Part shown: positions 24,671 through 33,679 of the stretch, piece after piece
How the letters are laid out: every line of letters begins with the position of its first letter
Position numbering within the stretch: the stretch's first letter is position 1
Origin: Mucilaginibacter sp. OK283
Lineage (GTDB): Bacteria; Bacteroidota; Bacteroidia; Sphingobacteriales; Sphingobacteriaceae
Length of the DNA: 64,000 bases
Reading direction: 5' to 3'
NCBI RefSeq assembly: GCF_900110415.1
Contig: NZ_FODR01000003.1
Coordinates: 1-64,000, forward strand
Translations under genes and position numbers: made by a program
The notes under the pieces: generated by a model
The model's input: only the letters and a program-made list of their open reading frames with translations
Told to the model about the DNA's origin: nothing
Databases searched by the model: none

Positions 24671-26064
24671 TGATATTACAGATGAAAAGCTTAAACAAAA
24701 TATATTTTGCATGCCTTACGCTATTAGCGCTAAGTGCATGCCATAAAGCCGAACTGGCAATTATTTCGCCGCCATTGCACCAGGTAAGTAACGGTATCAC
24801 TTCTGATACCCTTAAAGGGGCCGTAAAAGGCACTATGCTCAGCGGTAAAACTTATTACTTCAGCAGCGATATTACTGTAAATGAGGGCGACACCCTGCAA
24901 ATGGAGGCCGGCGTAAAGCTGATAGCCATAGGCGATGGTAAAACCTACCAAACGGCGCCCGAAATTATCATGCACGGTACTTTTATCAGCCTGGGTACAA
25001 AGGATAAACCCAACTATATAACCGTACAAAATGCCGATACCTATCACACCGAGGCGAACGCGCAAAACTATACCGACGTTTTTAAAGGATACTGGGGTGG
25101 TATTGTTTGCTGGCCCGACCCTTCATCGAAAAGCGCTACCCCAGGCGGCGATCTGATTATTAAATGGACACACCTTGAATTTGCGGGCGGCCCCGCAAGC
25201 GGTAACGAAACTGGCATTTACTCCAGCGGCGACCCCAGGTATATCATTTATTTCGCCAATATCAACAGGAACTTTATTTTAGAAGATTCGTGGGTGTTTG
25301 GCGCGAAGGATGATGCCATTAGGGTAGCAGGCGGCAAGATTAGCGTAATGCGAAATACCTTTGAACTTTGCGGACAATCAGGAGGCGAGTTTTTTAATAT
25401 GAAAAGCGGTACCGTGGGCGATTTGGCTTATAACTTTATGATAGGTGCTGCTACCAACGCTTTAAAGGCATCTGATGCCGGTAGCTCGGGCACTCAAACC
25501 AATGTTAACATGTACAACAATACCATGGTTAACTGCGGTTTCAGGCAAACGAAATCTGGCCGTGGGGGCTCTATCAATTTTGAAAAGGCGGCACGGGGAA
25601 CAGTTTACAATAACATTATTGCCAACTGCCGGTTTGGCCTGCGTTTAACCGGTGATGCAGACTTAATTAACATCAAGTACAACAATCAATATTATTACGG
25701 ACAAACCCAAAAAATAGTCGACCTGTTTAATGCCGCTGATGGCGTATCCACTTTTCAATCGGCCGATGTGCATTCAACTACGCCAAAAGATAACGATCCG
25801 TCATTTTATGGCTATGATCTTACTGCTTTTGATTATACAGCCAACCCTGGCCCAATGACGGTATCATTACAAACCCCGGCCGCGGTAATGGTTGGTACAT
25901 CAAACTTCAGGTTAAAATCAACATCGAAAGCGCTTAAAGCGGGCAAAACTGATTTTACACCAATGCACGCGGTAACTGCAACCGGTACTTACGGTACGGA
26001 TATTACCCCTCCGGGTAAAGATGCCGGCGCTTATCAGAATGATTTTACAGGTAACCAGCATTAA
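24670..26064 (+). CDS. Lipoprotein with parallel beta-helix repeats
   Basis: A 464-residue lipoprotein. The lipobox LALSAC puts the lipidated Cys at residue 24 (or 20 if the ATG at 24682 is used). The mature part has the layered layout of right-handed beta-helix proteins: KTYYFSSDITVNEGDTLQMEAGVKLIAIG, DAIRVAGGKISVMRNTFELCG, NVNMYNNTMVNCGFRQT, GTVYNNIIANCRFGLRLTG. Catalytic residues of pectate lyases are not evident, so it may bind rather than cut. Its start overlaps the receptor stop (TAATG), which suggests translational coupling, and makes it the likely surface partner of the receptor. A hairpin lies just downstream. Confidence 0.88.
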   Translation: MILQMKSLNKIYFACLTLLALSACHKAELAIISPPLHQVSNGITSDTLKGAVKGTMLSGKTYYFSSDITVNEGDTLQMEAGVKLIAIGDGKTYQTAPEIIMHGTFISLGTKDKPNYITVQNADTYHTEANAQNYTDVFKGYWGGIVCWPDPSSKSATPGGDLIIKWTHLEFAGGPASGNETGIYSSGDPRYIIYFANINRNFILEDSWVFGAKDDAIRVAGGKISVMRNTFELCGQSGGEFFNMKSGTVGDLAYNFMIGAATNALKASDAGSSGTQTNVNMYNNTMVNCGFRQTKSGRGGSINFEKAARGTVYNNIIANCRFGLRLTGDADLINIKYNNQYYYGQTQKIVDLFNAADGVSTFQSADVHSTTPKDNDPSFYGYDLTAFDYTANPGPMTVSLQTPAAVMVGTSNFRLKSTSKALKAGKTDFTPMHAVTATGTYGTDITPPGKDAGAYQNDFTGNQH

Positions 26065-26090
26065 TAATAAGCTCTTGGTTAATTAATATT

Positions 26091-26131
26091 TGCAAGGATC
26101 AGTTGAAAGGCTGATCCTTGCATGTTTAAAT
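26091..26131 (+). terminator. Probable terminator of the receptor operon
   Basis: TGCAAGGATCAG, loop of eight, CTGATCCTTGCA: a 12-bp perfect stem 27 bp past the lipoprotein stop, followed by a weak T-rich stretch. Confidence 0.7.
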
Positions 26132-26201
26132 TGATATTTTTAAAGTGTTTACGTTTAAAAAGAGGAGGACTGCCATGTTATCCATGACATATCCAATTTT
26201 C

Positions 26202-26352
26202 CTGTCATCCTGAGGTACGAAGGATCTATCAACTGTATATGACCGATAGAAAAGTTCGCGAATAGATCCTTCGTACCTCAGGATGACAGTCTTATATTTT
26301 TTAATGTCATTTCGCTTCAGAATCTATAGATTTTACAGCTCAGCATGACAGC
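26202..26352. repeat. TGTCATCCTGAG palindromic repeat (copy 2)
   Basis: Perfect 28-bp inverted arms at 26202-26229 and 26262-26289 (CTGTCATCCTGAGGTACGAA...), followed by a diverged third unit to 26352 (ending CATGACAGC). It is the same composite as at 7883-8108 in reversed order. It separates the receptor operon from the phosphatase gene. Confidence 0.9.
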
Positions 26353-26379
26353 CCTTTTAATACGACATTTCTTCAACCC

Positions 26380-27717
26380 ATGAAAAAAGCTTTCTTATAT
26401 CTTCTGCTCATATCTGTATCAGCTTTCAATGCCTATGCCCAGGATTGTGGTACTGCTTTTTTAGGTACCAAAACCTTGTATAAAGCACCGCTTGCCAAAT
26501 ATACACCTGCGCCAAAAGGTTACCGGCCGGTGTTTATTAATCACGTGGGCAGGCACGGGGCAAGGCATTTAACTAAGGATGTGAATACCACTGCTATATA
26601 CGTCATTTTATTAAAGGCCGATAGCGCAGGCATGCTTAGCGAAAAAGGCAGGCTGCTTAAACAAATGGTGATTAACCTGCAAAAGGTAGAGAAAGGAAAC
26701 ATCAAATCCATATCTGCCGAGGGGCGTACCGAATTACAGCAAATAGGGGATAGGATGTATCGAAACTACAGCAACATATTTGCCGGCCATCCCAAATTAA
26801 ACGTAACAATTACCAAAGAGGTACGCACTAAACAAAGCGCCGATGCTTTTTTGTCGGGGTTGAAGGCGGGTTTAAAAGATTCGGCTCAGATAACGGAGGC
26901 CAATGATGACTTAAACCTGCGGTTTTACGATGAATCGCCGGCTTATACCGCTTATAAAGACGGCGACGATTGGGAAAAATACAAAGCTATTATTGCCAAA
27001 GCCGAACATATTGAAGAGATCAACAAAAATATTATCGCCAAATTTTTCAAGCCTGATTTTGTGAAAGTACAGGATAAAAAATGGGCTGATAAAATAGTAA
27101 GTGATATCTGGGGGTTTGCAACTATAGTATATTCGTTAAAGGAAGAAATCAACCAAAAGGGCATCGATCCCAAAGATCTTGACTTTACCCACTTTTTTTC
27201 CTGTGATGAGCTAAAAGCTTTGGGGCGCGCCGATGCCGCTGAAGATTTTTTGGTGAAAGGCCCCGGTATAAAACCCAATGGCATCCAGGTAAGTATAGCT
27301 GCGCCTTTATTAGCCAATTTTATAACCACCAGCGATGATTTTATAAAAACCGGAGCAATTAGCGCCAACCTCCGTTTTGCCCATGCCGAAACTATTTCGC
27401 CTTTTGCGGCATTGTTGGTAATTAAAGGCGCCGATAAGGTATCGCCAAACATTAACCAGTTTGATGCCAATTGGCGGGCTTCAAACGTAGCCCCGCTAAG
27501 CTCAAATATCCAATGGATATTTTATAAAAAAAGGGGATCGGCAAGTTACCTTGTCAAGATACTACTAAACGAGAAGGAAGCGCATATCAGCGGGTTAAAA
27601 ACAGGTTTCCCATATTACAAATGGGCCGATATACGCCAATTGTATATGACCAAACTTGCCATGCTAAATTACAAACCGGGCGACGATGCTGCTGCGTTTT
27701 TAAAGGAGTTAAAATAG
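26380..27717 (+). CDS. Secreted histidine-type phosphatase (phytase/MINPP-like)
   Basis: A 445-residue exported phosphatase. The signal peptide ends at about residue 20 (NAYA-Q). The catalytic loop VGRHGARHL (R58-H59-G60-A61-R62) supplies the nucleophile His, and FAHAETISPFAALL supplies the second His and the acid residue of the HAE variant. The fold and the position of the HAE box fit clade-2 histidine phosphatases, the group with multiple inositol polyphosphate phosphatases and acid phosphatases. It should release phosphate from organic phosphates in the periplasm or outside. It starts 315 bp after the receptor/lipoprotein pair, beyond a repeat. Confidence 0.9.
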   Translation: MKKAFLYLLLISVSAFNAYAQDCGTAFLGTKTLYKAPLAKYTPAPKGYRPVFINHVGRHGARHLTKDVNTTAIYVILLKADSAGMLSEKGRLLKQMVINLQKVEKGNIKSISAEGRTELQQIGDRMYRNYSNIFAGHPKLNVTITKEVRTKQSADAFLSGLKAGLKDSAQITEANDDLNLRFYDESPAYTAYKDGDDWEKYKAIIAKAEHIEEINKNIIAKFFKPDFVKVQDKKWADKIVSDIWGFATIVYSLKEEINQKGIDPKDLDFTHFFSCDELKALGRADAAEDFLVKGPGIKPNGIQVSIAAPLLANFITTSDDFIKTGAISANLRFAHAETISPFAALLVIKGADKVSPNINQFDANWRASNVAPLSSNIQWIFYKKRGSASYLVKILLNEKEAHISGLKTGFPYYKWADIRQLYMTKLAMLNYKPGDDAAAFLKELK

Positions 27718-27817
27718 CTTTTTGTACGCTCGGTACCCGCAGCCGTTACCCCAGGGATTAAGTTAACTTCTTCAGTTTTTTTATGCCCTTTTTGGCCTGC
27801 GGGTAAATTACAAGTAC

Positions 27818-27846
27818 AAAAAAGCCCCCTTATCCAGGAGGCTCTT
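27818..27846 (-). terminator. Rho-independent terminator of hsp20
   Basis: On the minus strand GCCTCC, a short loop, GGGGGC and TTTTTT. It lies about 20 bp past the Hsp20 stop codon. Confidence 0.8.
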
Positions 27847-27866
27847 AAACTATAAATCAGAACATG

Positions 27867-28307
27867 TTATTTAATTTCAATTTGCCTGCTTACAGATTTG
27901 GCTTCTTCTTTTTTGGCAATGTTTACCTTAAGTACGCCATCGGTGTAAGTAGCTTCAATGCGATTGTCATCTGCACTTTCAGGAAGGGTAAATGATCTCA
28001 CGAATGAGCTATAACTGTACTCGCGTTTGCTGTAATTTTTTTTCTCGTTATTGCTTTCTGACAATTGTTCAACAGAAATGCTCAATACATTGCGGTCAAG
28101 GTTTAGTTTAAAATCTTCTTTTTTTAAGCCGGGTGCAGCCAGTTCAATATGGTAGTTTTCGGCTGTTTCGCTAATGTTAGCGGCAGGCACGCGGGCCACC
28201 ATACGGTCGTTTAAAAAAGTGTCGTTAAAAATGGAATCAAAAACGTCATTAAAGCCTGGCAGTAATGAGTTGCTCCTTTTTTCGGGATTAAATTTAACCA
28301 ATGTCAT
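27867..28307 (-). CDS. Small heat-shock protein, Hsp20/alpha-crystallin family
   Basis: A 146-residue chaperone of normal length that holds unfolding proteins. N-terminal region VKFNPEKRSNSLLPGFNDVFDSIFND, the alpha-crystallin domain at about 40-135 (NISETAENYHIELAAPGLKKEDFKLNLDRNVLSISVEQ, YSYSSFVRSFTLPESADDNRIEATYTDGVLKVNIAK) and a short tail with the IEIK end. The gene has a strong Shine-Dalgarno AGGAGG 7 bases before the ATG, rare in this window, which fits high output under stress. It is monocistronic with its own terminator. Confidence 0.95.
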   Translation of the reverse strand: MTLVKFNPEKRSNSLLPGFNDVFDSIFNDTFLNDRMVARVPAANISETAENYHIELAAPGLKKEDFKLNLDRNVLSISVEQLSESNNEKKNYSKREYSYSSFVRSFTLPESADDNRIEATYTDGVLKVNIAKKEEAKSVSRQIEIK

Positions 28308-28314
28308 AGGTTGT

Positions 28315-28320
28315 CCTCCT
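28315..28320 (-). promoter_or_regulatory. Strong Shine-Dalgarno site (AGGAGG) of hsp20
   Basis: AGGAGG, 7 bases before the ATG on the minus strand. Most genes in this window have no such site, as is normal in Bacteroidota. Confidence 0.8.
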
Positions 28321-28477
28321 AAATAAATTTAATGATTGAACTTGTATTAATTAAACTTCAGAACTTCGCGTTCTGATAATAACCCAACAAGTAAAATGCC
28401 AGAAGCTAAAGCGGCTTAACCGACTGAAAAAATTTCATATTCTGTGAAAAAATTGCAGGTTATGGCTGTCACAAATT

Positions 28478-28485
28478 CAAATATA
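28478..28485 (-). promoter_or_regulatory. Candidate -7 box for hsp20 (TATATTTG)
   Basis: TATATTTG on the minus strand, matching TAnnTTTG, about 170 bp before the hsp20 start. The leader between contains a CAGAAC/GTTCTG hairpin near 28361-28377. The long leader could respond to temperature, but that is inference. Confidence 0.4.
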
Positions 28486-28554
28486 ACGCGCGTTATTCAT
28501 TACCGTCCATAAATAATCTAAATCAAATATTAGGAGCCCATCCCAATAGCCCCT

Positions 28555-28593
28555 CCTAAAAACACAAAATCCCGGATGAAACCACATCCGGGA
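28555..28593 (-). terminator. Rho-independent terminator of the susCD operon
   Basis: On the minus strand TCCCGGATG, loop, CATCCGGGA, then TTTTG and a TTTTT run. It lies about 70 bp past the SusD stop. A second hairpin (CCCCGAT, AATT, ATCGGGG) sits between them at 28626-28643. Confidence 0.82.
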
Positions 28594-28665
28594 CTTGTAT
28601 ATTAACTACTTTGCCAACAGGGCACCCCGATAATTATCGGGGCGGCGCCGTAGGGGGGTATGTCA

Positions 28666-30108
28666 TTAAAAATTAGGATTGGCATCCTGTTCAGATTGTG
28701 GTATCGGGAATAGTAAATGGTTATCATCAACAGTGACACTAACCTTGGCCATAGCGGCCTTCAGCCGTCCCAAACGTAAAAGGTCCCAGCGGCGTTGCCC
28801 TTCTCCGCAAAGTTCACGCGCCCGTTCGGCCAGTAAGGCATCTATAAACGCATCAGGGGTGGGGGTATTGGTAATATTTAGTTGGTCTGTTGGCAATGAT
28901 AAACCCGCCCGCGCCCGCACTATATTTATCCCGTTAAATTTGTCGGGGTCAGCTGGGTTGATGTTATTCATGGCCTCTGATTGCAACAGGTAAATTTCGG
29001 CCAGGCGTAATACAAACCAATCACTCCGTGAATTATTATCCTGCTTCCACTGGCTATCCCTGAATTTATAAATAAAAGGGGTTACCGTTTGGGTTACACC
29101 TTTACTATCAACGGCCTGGTTAGATATGCTATAGGTTTTGCGTACATCTCTGTCGCCATCGGGAAAGCCATTATTGAAAAAGTTGTTCTGGGCAAAAAAT
29201 GAGCCGTACCCGCCTAAAACAGTTGGATAAAACATCCGCAATATAATATTACCAACATTGGGCGCTGTGCCAAAGCGTACCGCAAAAACTATCTCTTTGT
29301 TATATTTATTATCCGAGCTGAATATACTGGCATAATTGGTTAGCAAGCTGTATGAGCCGCCGTCGTTAATTACTTTATTACATTCGGTAAGCGCGTCCTG
29401 GCTATCAGTAGCTTTTGCTGCCCCTGATTTAGCGCGTGTTAACAGTACCTTTGCTAACAGGCCAGATGCTGCGCCCGAAGATACCCTTCCCTTATTGCCG
29501 GCAGTAATATTTTTTTCGGCATAGCAATTGGCTTCGGCATACTGAAGATCGGCAACCACCTGGTCATAAAGAGCCGCAAGTGAAGCTTTTTTTGGATACA
29601 GATCGGGCGAGGTTGCGGTAACAGGTTCTGTAATAAGCGGCACTTCCCCAAAAGCAGTAAGCAGATTAAAATAGCCTAATGCACGCAAAAAGCGGGCATT
29701 ACCAATAATATTTGCCTTCTCAACCGGGTCCATCGAAATCGGCGGAACGTATTTGATAACGTCGTTTGCATTCTTGATCATTTTGTAATCATTGATGTAC
29801 CAGTTGCCAATTTCGCCATTAACGGCGGCAAAAGTATGGTTGGTTAGCGAGTTCCTGTCGGTTGAAGAACCAGGTGCTGCATACATCAGGTCCGATGCAT
29901 TATCAGATACGATGTAAACCGTACGCTGATAAAAGGTTTGAGGTTGCATCGTGCTGAAAACTCCGTTTAAAGCCGCAACCGCATCGCCCTGGTTTTTATA
30001 AAAATTGGAGGGCGTTAAAAAGCTATATGGCTGTTCGGTAAGGAATTTCTTACACGAGGTAAGGCTGATAGTAACTATCGCCACAGCCATTAAAATTCTT
30101 ATCTTCAT
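28666..30108 (-). CDS. SusD/RagB family nutrient-binding lipoprotein
   Basis: A 480-residue surface lipoprotein. The lipobox SLTSC is followed by KKFLTEQPYSFLTPSNFYKNQGDAVAALNGVF, the normal SusD front. TPR-like helices follow (NARFLRALGYFNLLTAFGEVPLI), and the C-terminal part ends with the family tail LLAERARELCGEGQRRWDLLRLGRL and LLFPIPQSEQDANPNF. It binds the substrate at the cell surface and closes over its SusC partner, encoded 26 bp upstream. Length is slightly under the family mean. The ligand cannot be inferred since no hydrolase is in the locus. Confidence 0.95.
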   Translation of the reverse strand: MKIRILMAVAIVTISLTSCKKFLTEQPYSFLTPSNFYKNQGDAVAALNGVFSTMQPQTFYQRTVYIVSDNASDLMYAAPGSSTDRNSLTNHTFAAVNGEIGNWYINDYKMIKNANDVIKYVPPISMDPVEKANIIGNARFLRALGYFNLLTAFGEVPLITEPVTATSPDLYPKKASLAALYDQVVADLQYAEANCYAEKNITAGNKGRVSSGAASGLLAKVLLTRAKSGAAKATDSQDALTECNKVINDGGSYSLLTNYASIFSSDNKYNKEIVFAVRFGTAPNVGNIILRMFYPTVLGGYGSFFAQNNFFNNGFPDGDRDVRKTYSISNQAVDSKGVTQTVTPFIYKFRDSQWKQDNNSRSDWFVLRLAEIYLLQSEAMNNINPADPDKFNGINIVRARAGLSLPTDQLNITNTPTPDAFIDALLAERARELCGEGQRRWDLLRLGRLKAAMAKVSVTVDDNHLLFPIPQSEQDANPNF

Positions 30109-30134
30109 ATGAATGATATTAAATATGTTTTTGT

Positions 30135-33100
30135 TTAAAATCCTATTTTCACTCCCAATAAAAAGGTTCTTGGCGGCGGATATGAGTTAACGTCGGCCCC
30201 AAGGTTTAAGTTCTGGCTGCCTGGGTTCAGGTTCTGCGTACCCGCATTCAGGTTTTGGGCACCAAAGCTGTTTATTTCGGGGTTATAGCCGGTGTATTTT
30301 GTGAAAGTGTGTACGTTTTGGACTGTGACATATACCGTTGAGGTTTTAAATACCCGTGATGTGGGCGAGACAGGTATATTGTATCCCAGCGATATGGTTT
30401 GTATCCTCAAATAACTCCCGTCTTCCAGGTAATTATCTACCACGCCGGCGTTGCGTATAGACGTGCTGAGTACCCTTGGAACGGTGTTGGTGCTGCCGGC
30501 GCCGTTCCAGGCATTAGCCATATAGCTGTACACGTTTGCTGTAGTGCCGCTGCTGTGTGCATAGCTGGTAAGGTTTAGCACCTTGTTGCCTTGTACCCCC
30601 TGGGCAAAAATGGAAAGATCGAAGTTTTTGTAAGATAAAGTATTGTTTATGCTGAAAATAAATTTTGGAGCTGCCTGCCCGATAATTTGCCGGTCATTAC
30701 CGTCAATTATTTTATTGCCGTCAACATCTCGAATGATGGCGTCGCCCGGTACTACGCCTGATATGCCTGCTGCAGCAATTTGCGCCTGGGTTTGGTATAT
30801 GCCATCAAAATGATAGCCGTAAAACGATCCTATAGGCTGGCCAACCCGCAAAATAGAAGGTGCAAGGCCGTTGGTTGCAATGTATGGACCGGTATTACCA
30901 ACCAGTATATTGTTGGTGCCATTCATATCCAATACTTTGTTCCGGTTGGCGGCATAGGTAAGGGTGGTATTCCAGTTGAAATTCCGCGATTCAATATTTC
31001 TTGTAGTTAAAGAAAATTCGATACCGTGGTTTTCAACCTTTCCCGCATTAAGCAAGATGCTTGAAAAACCCGACGATTGAGGTATCGAAAAATTAAGCAG
31101 CAGATCGCTGGTTGTTTTATGATAATAATCGGCAGTAAGGCTGATGCGGTTATTAAACAATCCCATGTCGGCGCCTACGTCAAAAGAAGCTGTAGACTCC
31201 CAACTCAATTTAGGGTTAGCAATATTATTTGGCTGTACGCCAACCACACGTGTTGCCGACGTGCCTAAAGTGTAGCTGTTTATGCCATATTGAGATAATG
31301 ATTGATATGATCCTATTTCCTGGTTACCGGTAACCCCGTAGCTGGCCCTGATTTTCAGGTCTGATATTTGTTTTATGTTTTTAATGAATTTCTCTTCCGA
31401 TGCCCGCCACGCGAACGCTCCGGATGGAAAATAACCCCATTTTCTTGTTGCACCAAAACGGGAAGACCCATCAGAACGCATGGTGAAAGTAAACAGGTAT
31501 TTTTCCATCAGCCGGTAATTAATCCGCCCAAAATAGGAGGCAATAGTATTCCTGTACTTGTTGGATTGGGGCGTTAAAACATTGGCGCCTAAAGCCAGGT
31601 TGTCGGTGCCTAAATTATCGGTAAAAAAGCCCTGTGCACTGCTGCTGAATGCCTTGGTTTTAAACTCCTGTAATGAAACACCGGCCACCGCATCAATTAC
31701 ATGTATTTTGTTGAATTGTTTATTGAAGGATAATGTATTTTCATTTAACCAGCTGTAGCTTGTATTATTGGACGAATAAGCCGTTCCGCCGGTTTGCTGC
31801 CCAATGTAAATGGTGGTAGGCAGGTATGAATTTTCGTTGGCGGTATTATAATCAACCCCAAAACTGCTTTTAAATTTAAAGCCGGGGATAAATTCATACT
31901 CGCCAAAAGTATTAATAAGCCCCCGCGAATTGGCAATACGGTCTGTGGCCAATTCAACAGCGGCAACCGGGTTTCCATATGTGCCAACATACGCGGCAGG
32001 CGCATTTGCAAATGTATATGCCCCGCTGGCATCGCGTAAAGGTGTAATTGGGCTCATGCTTAACGCGCCGCCCGCAGCGCCATATCCTACCCCGGTTATA
32101 CTTGGGTCAACCGCCTGTACATTATAGGAAATCTGCGAAGAAAAGCCCATCTTAATCTTCTTGCCTATATTCCTGTCCAGGTTTAAACGCACCAGTTCGC
32201 GTCTGAAACCCGTGGCCCTCATAATACCGTCCTGGTCAAAGTGGTTTAAGCTGAGGTAGTATCGAGCTTCGTTGGTTCCGCCGTTAAAGCTAAGCTGATA
32301 ATTTTGTATTGGCGCGGTGCGGTATAGCGCGTTCTGCCAGTCGGTGCCTTTGCCAAACCCGGCAATCTGGTCGTCGGTGTAAGGTAAAGCTTTGGCTGTG
32401 GCTGGGTTAGCTGCGTTATATTCGGTATAATATTCGTTCAGGTATTTGCCAAACTGTGTGGCGTCCATAAGGGGGAGTTTGCGGGCTATACGCTGTACAC
32501 CCGCGTACGATTCAAAATTTATAGCGTGCTGCCCGGCTTTTCCCTTTTTGGTGGTAATAAGTATTACCCCATTGGCACCGCGGCTACCATAAATTGCGGT
32601 TGCCGACGCATCTTTTAAAACCTCGATAGATTGTATATCATTTGGGTTGATGGAGGTAAGGTTGCCAACACCTGCAAAACCATCAACAACATACAAAGGC
32701 TCGTTACCCGAGTTGATGGAGTTGGTGCCCCGTATGCGGATAGATGTGGCACTGCCCGGCTGCCCGTCTGATTGAGTAAGCTGCAAACCGCTAACCCTTC
32801 CCTGCAGCATCTGGTCGGCGCCCAGTACCGGCGTTTTATCCAAATCTTTCCCGCTTATGGAGGCTACTGATCCGGTAAGATCGCTTTTGCGTTGCGTGCC
32901 GTATCCAACCACAATTACTTCGCTCAGTTTCTGGCTGGCTTCATCTGTTTTTAAAACTACATTGATCTGTGTTTTTGTACCAACTTCAACCGTTTGTGTA
33001 AGATAGCCGATATATGAAAATACCAGGGAAGCCCCTTCGGGCACCGATACATCGTATTCGCCATTGCCATTAGTTACGGCGCCGCCGTTTGTACCAAGTA

Positions 33101-33548
33101 CCTTTACACTTACCCCCGGCAATGGGCTGCCTTTATCATCAAGCACCCTGCCCTTTACCTGTATATTTTTAATAACAGAACCCTTCAGGGCTATAATCAC
33201 CAGCCCGTTATCAGTTGTCTGGTAATCAAGCCCGGTATTTTCAAGTATCCTGTTTAATACATCAAGCAGGGGCACGTTGTTAACATCAAGCGTAACCTGC
33301 TTGTCTTGCGGCAACAATTGCTCGCTGTATAAAAAACGGGTTTTCCCTTTTTGCTCAAGGGTGTTAATAGCCTTCCTCAAAGACGCATCTTTAAGGTTAA
33401 GGCTAACCTTAACGTTTTGCGAATAACTGTTTGCCGATACATTCAAACAAAACAGGAAAGTGAGAACAAAAGTCCAGTTAAGCATCAATAAAAATTTTCG
33501 GTAATGGGGCACAGAAAATACTTTATCATGAAGTATTTCTTTTTTCAT
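30135..33548 (-). CDS. SusC/RagA family TonB-linked receptor with STN domain
   Basis: A 1137-residue outer-membrane transporter. A signal region of about 44 residues is followed by a secretin/TonB short N-terminal domain (about 65-120), which in this family talks to a FecR anti-sigma factor; then a carboxypeptidase-regulatory domain (130-205), the SusC box VVGYGTQRKSDLTGSV (213-228), the plug and a barrel ending FLLGVKIGF. With the SusD partner it imports an unknown oligomer by TonB energy. The STN domain and the sigma/fecR pair upstream indicate signalling of substrate to its own transcription. Near the end three imperfect copies of a seven-residue unit (AQNLNAG, TQNLNPG, SQNLNLG) are inserted. 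Confidence 0.96.
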   Translation of the reverse strand: MKKEILHDKVFSVPHYRKFLLMLNWTFVLTFLFCLNVSANSYSQNVKVSLNLKDASLRKAINTLEQKGKTRFLYSEQLLPQDKQVTLDVNNVPLLDVLNRILENTGLDYQTTDNGLVIIALKGSVIKNIQVKGRVLDDKGSPLPGVSVKVLGTNGGAVTNGNGEYDVSVPEGASLVFSYIGYLTQTVEVGTKTQINVVLKTDEASQKLSEVIVVGYGTQRKSDLTGSVASISGKDLDKTPVLGADQMLQGRVSGLQLTQSDGQPGSATSIRIRGTNSINSGNEPLYVVDGFAGVGNLTSINPNDIQSIEVLKDASATAIYGSRGANGVILITTKKGKAGQHAINFESYAGVQRIARKLPLMDATQFGKYLNEYYTEYNAANPATAKALPYTDDQIAGFGKGTDWQNALYRTAPIQNYQLSFNGGTNEARYYLSLNHFDQDGIMRATGFRRELVRLNLDRNIGKKIKMGFSSQISYNVQAVDPSITGVGYGAAGGALSMSPITPLRDASGAYTFANAPAAYVGTYGNPVAAVELATDRIANSRGLINTFGEYEFIPGFKFKSSFGVDYNTANENSYLPTTIYIGQQTGGTAYSSNNTSYSWLNENTLSFNKQFNKIHVIDAVAGVSLQEFKTKAFSSSAQGFFTDNLGTDNLALGANVLTPQSNKYRNTIASYFGRINYRLMEKYLFTFTMRSDGSSRFGATRKWGYFPSGAFAWRASEEKFIKNIKQISDLKIRASYGVTGNQEIGSYQSLSQYGINSYTLGTSATRVVGVQPNNIANPKLSWESTASFDVGADMGLFNNRISLTADYYHKTTSDLLLNFSIPQSSGFSSILLNAGKVENHGIEFSLTTRNIESRNFNWNTTLTYAANRNKVLDMNGTNNILVGNTGPYIATNGLAPSILRVGQPIGSFYGYHFDGIYQTQAQIAAAGISGVVPGDAIIRDVDGNKIIDGNDRQIIGQAAPKFIFSINNTLSYKNFDLSIFAQGVQGNKVLNLTSYAHSSGTTANVYSYMANAWNGAGSTNTVPRVLSTSIRNAGVVDNYLEDGSYLRIQTISLGYNIPVSPTSRVFKTSTVYVTVQNVHTFTKYTGYNPEINSFGAQNLNAGTQNLNPGSQNLNLGADVNSYPPPRTFLLGVKIGF
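30200..30264. repeat. Three imperfect 21-bp repeats inside susC
   Basis: In-frame 21-bp units coding for xQNLNxG three times, about 25 residues before the C-terminus of the SusC protein. The length and framing suggest repeat expansion in a surface loop between the last two strands. Confidence 0.8.
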
Positions 33549-33627
33549 AATTTTACGGTGTTAGTAATTAAACAATCGGTTAGTTATCAGCAACATCCTG
33601 TTACTGATTTAATGGATCGATAATACA

Positions 33628-33659
33628 GCGGGGAATATTCGAGCATTTCCCGCTTTTTT
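33628..33659 (+). terminator. Terminator-like hairpin between fecR and susC
   Basis: GCGGGGAAT, loop, ATTTCCCGC (one G-U pair), then six T on the plus strand. No plus-strand gene precedes it; read on the minus strand it is a hairpin without a T-run between fecR and susC. It could lower read-through into susC or stop antisense transcripts. Confidence 0.5.
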
Positions 33660-33679
33660 ATTGCAACCCTCTTCTCTCT

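Noticed and set aside
28679..28993. 104-codon plus-strand frame opposite susD
   Set aside because: Shadow of the SusD C-terminal region, Ser/Arg-rich, no start signal.
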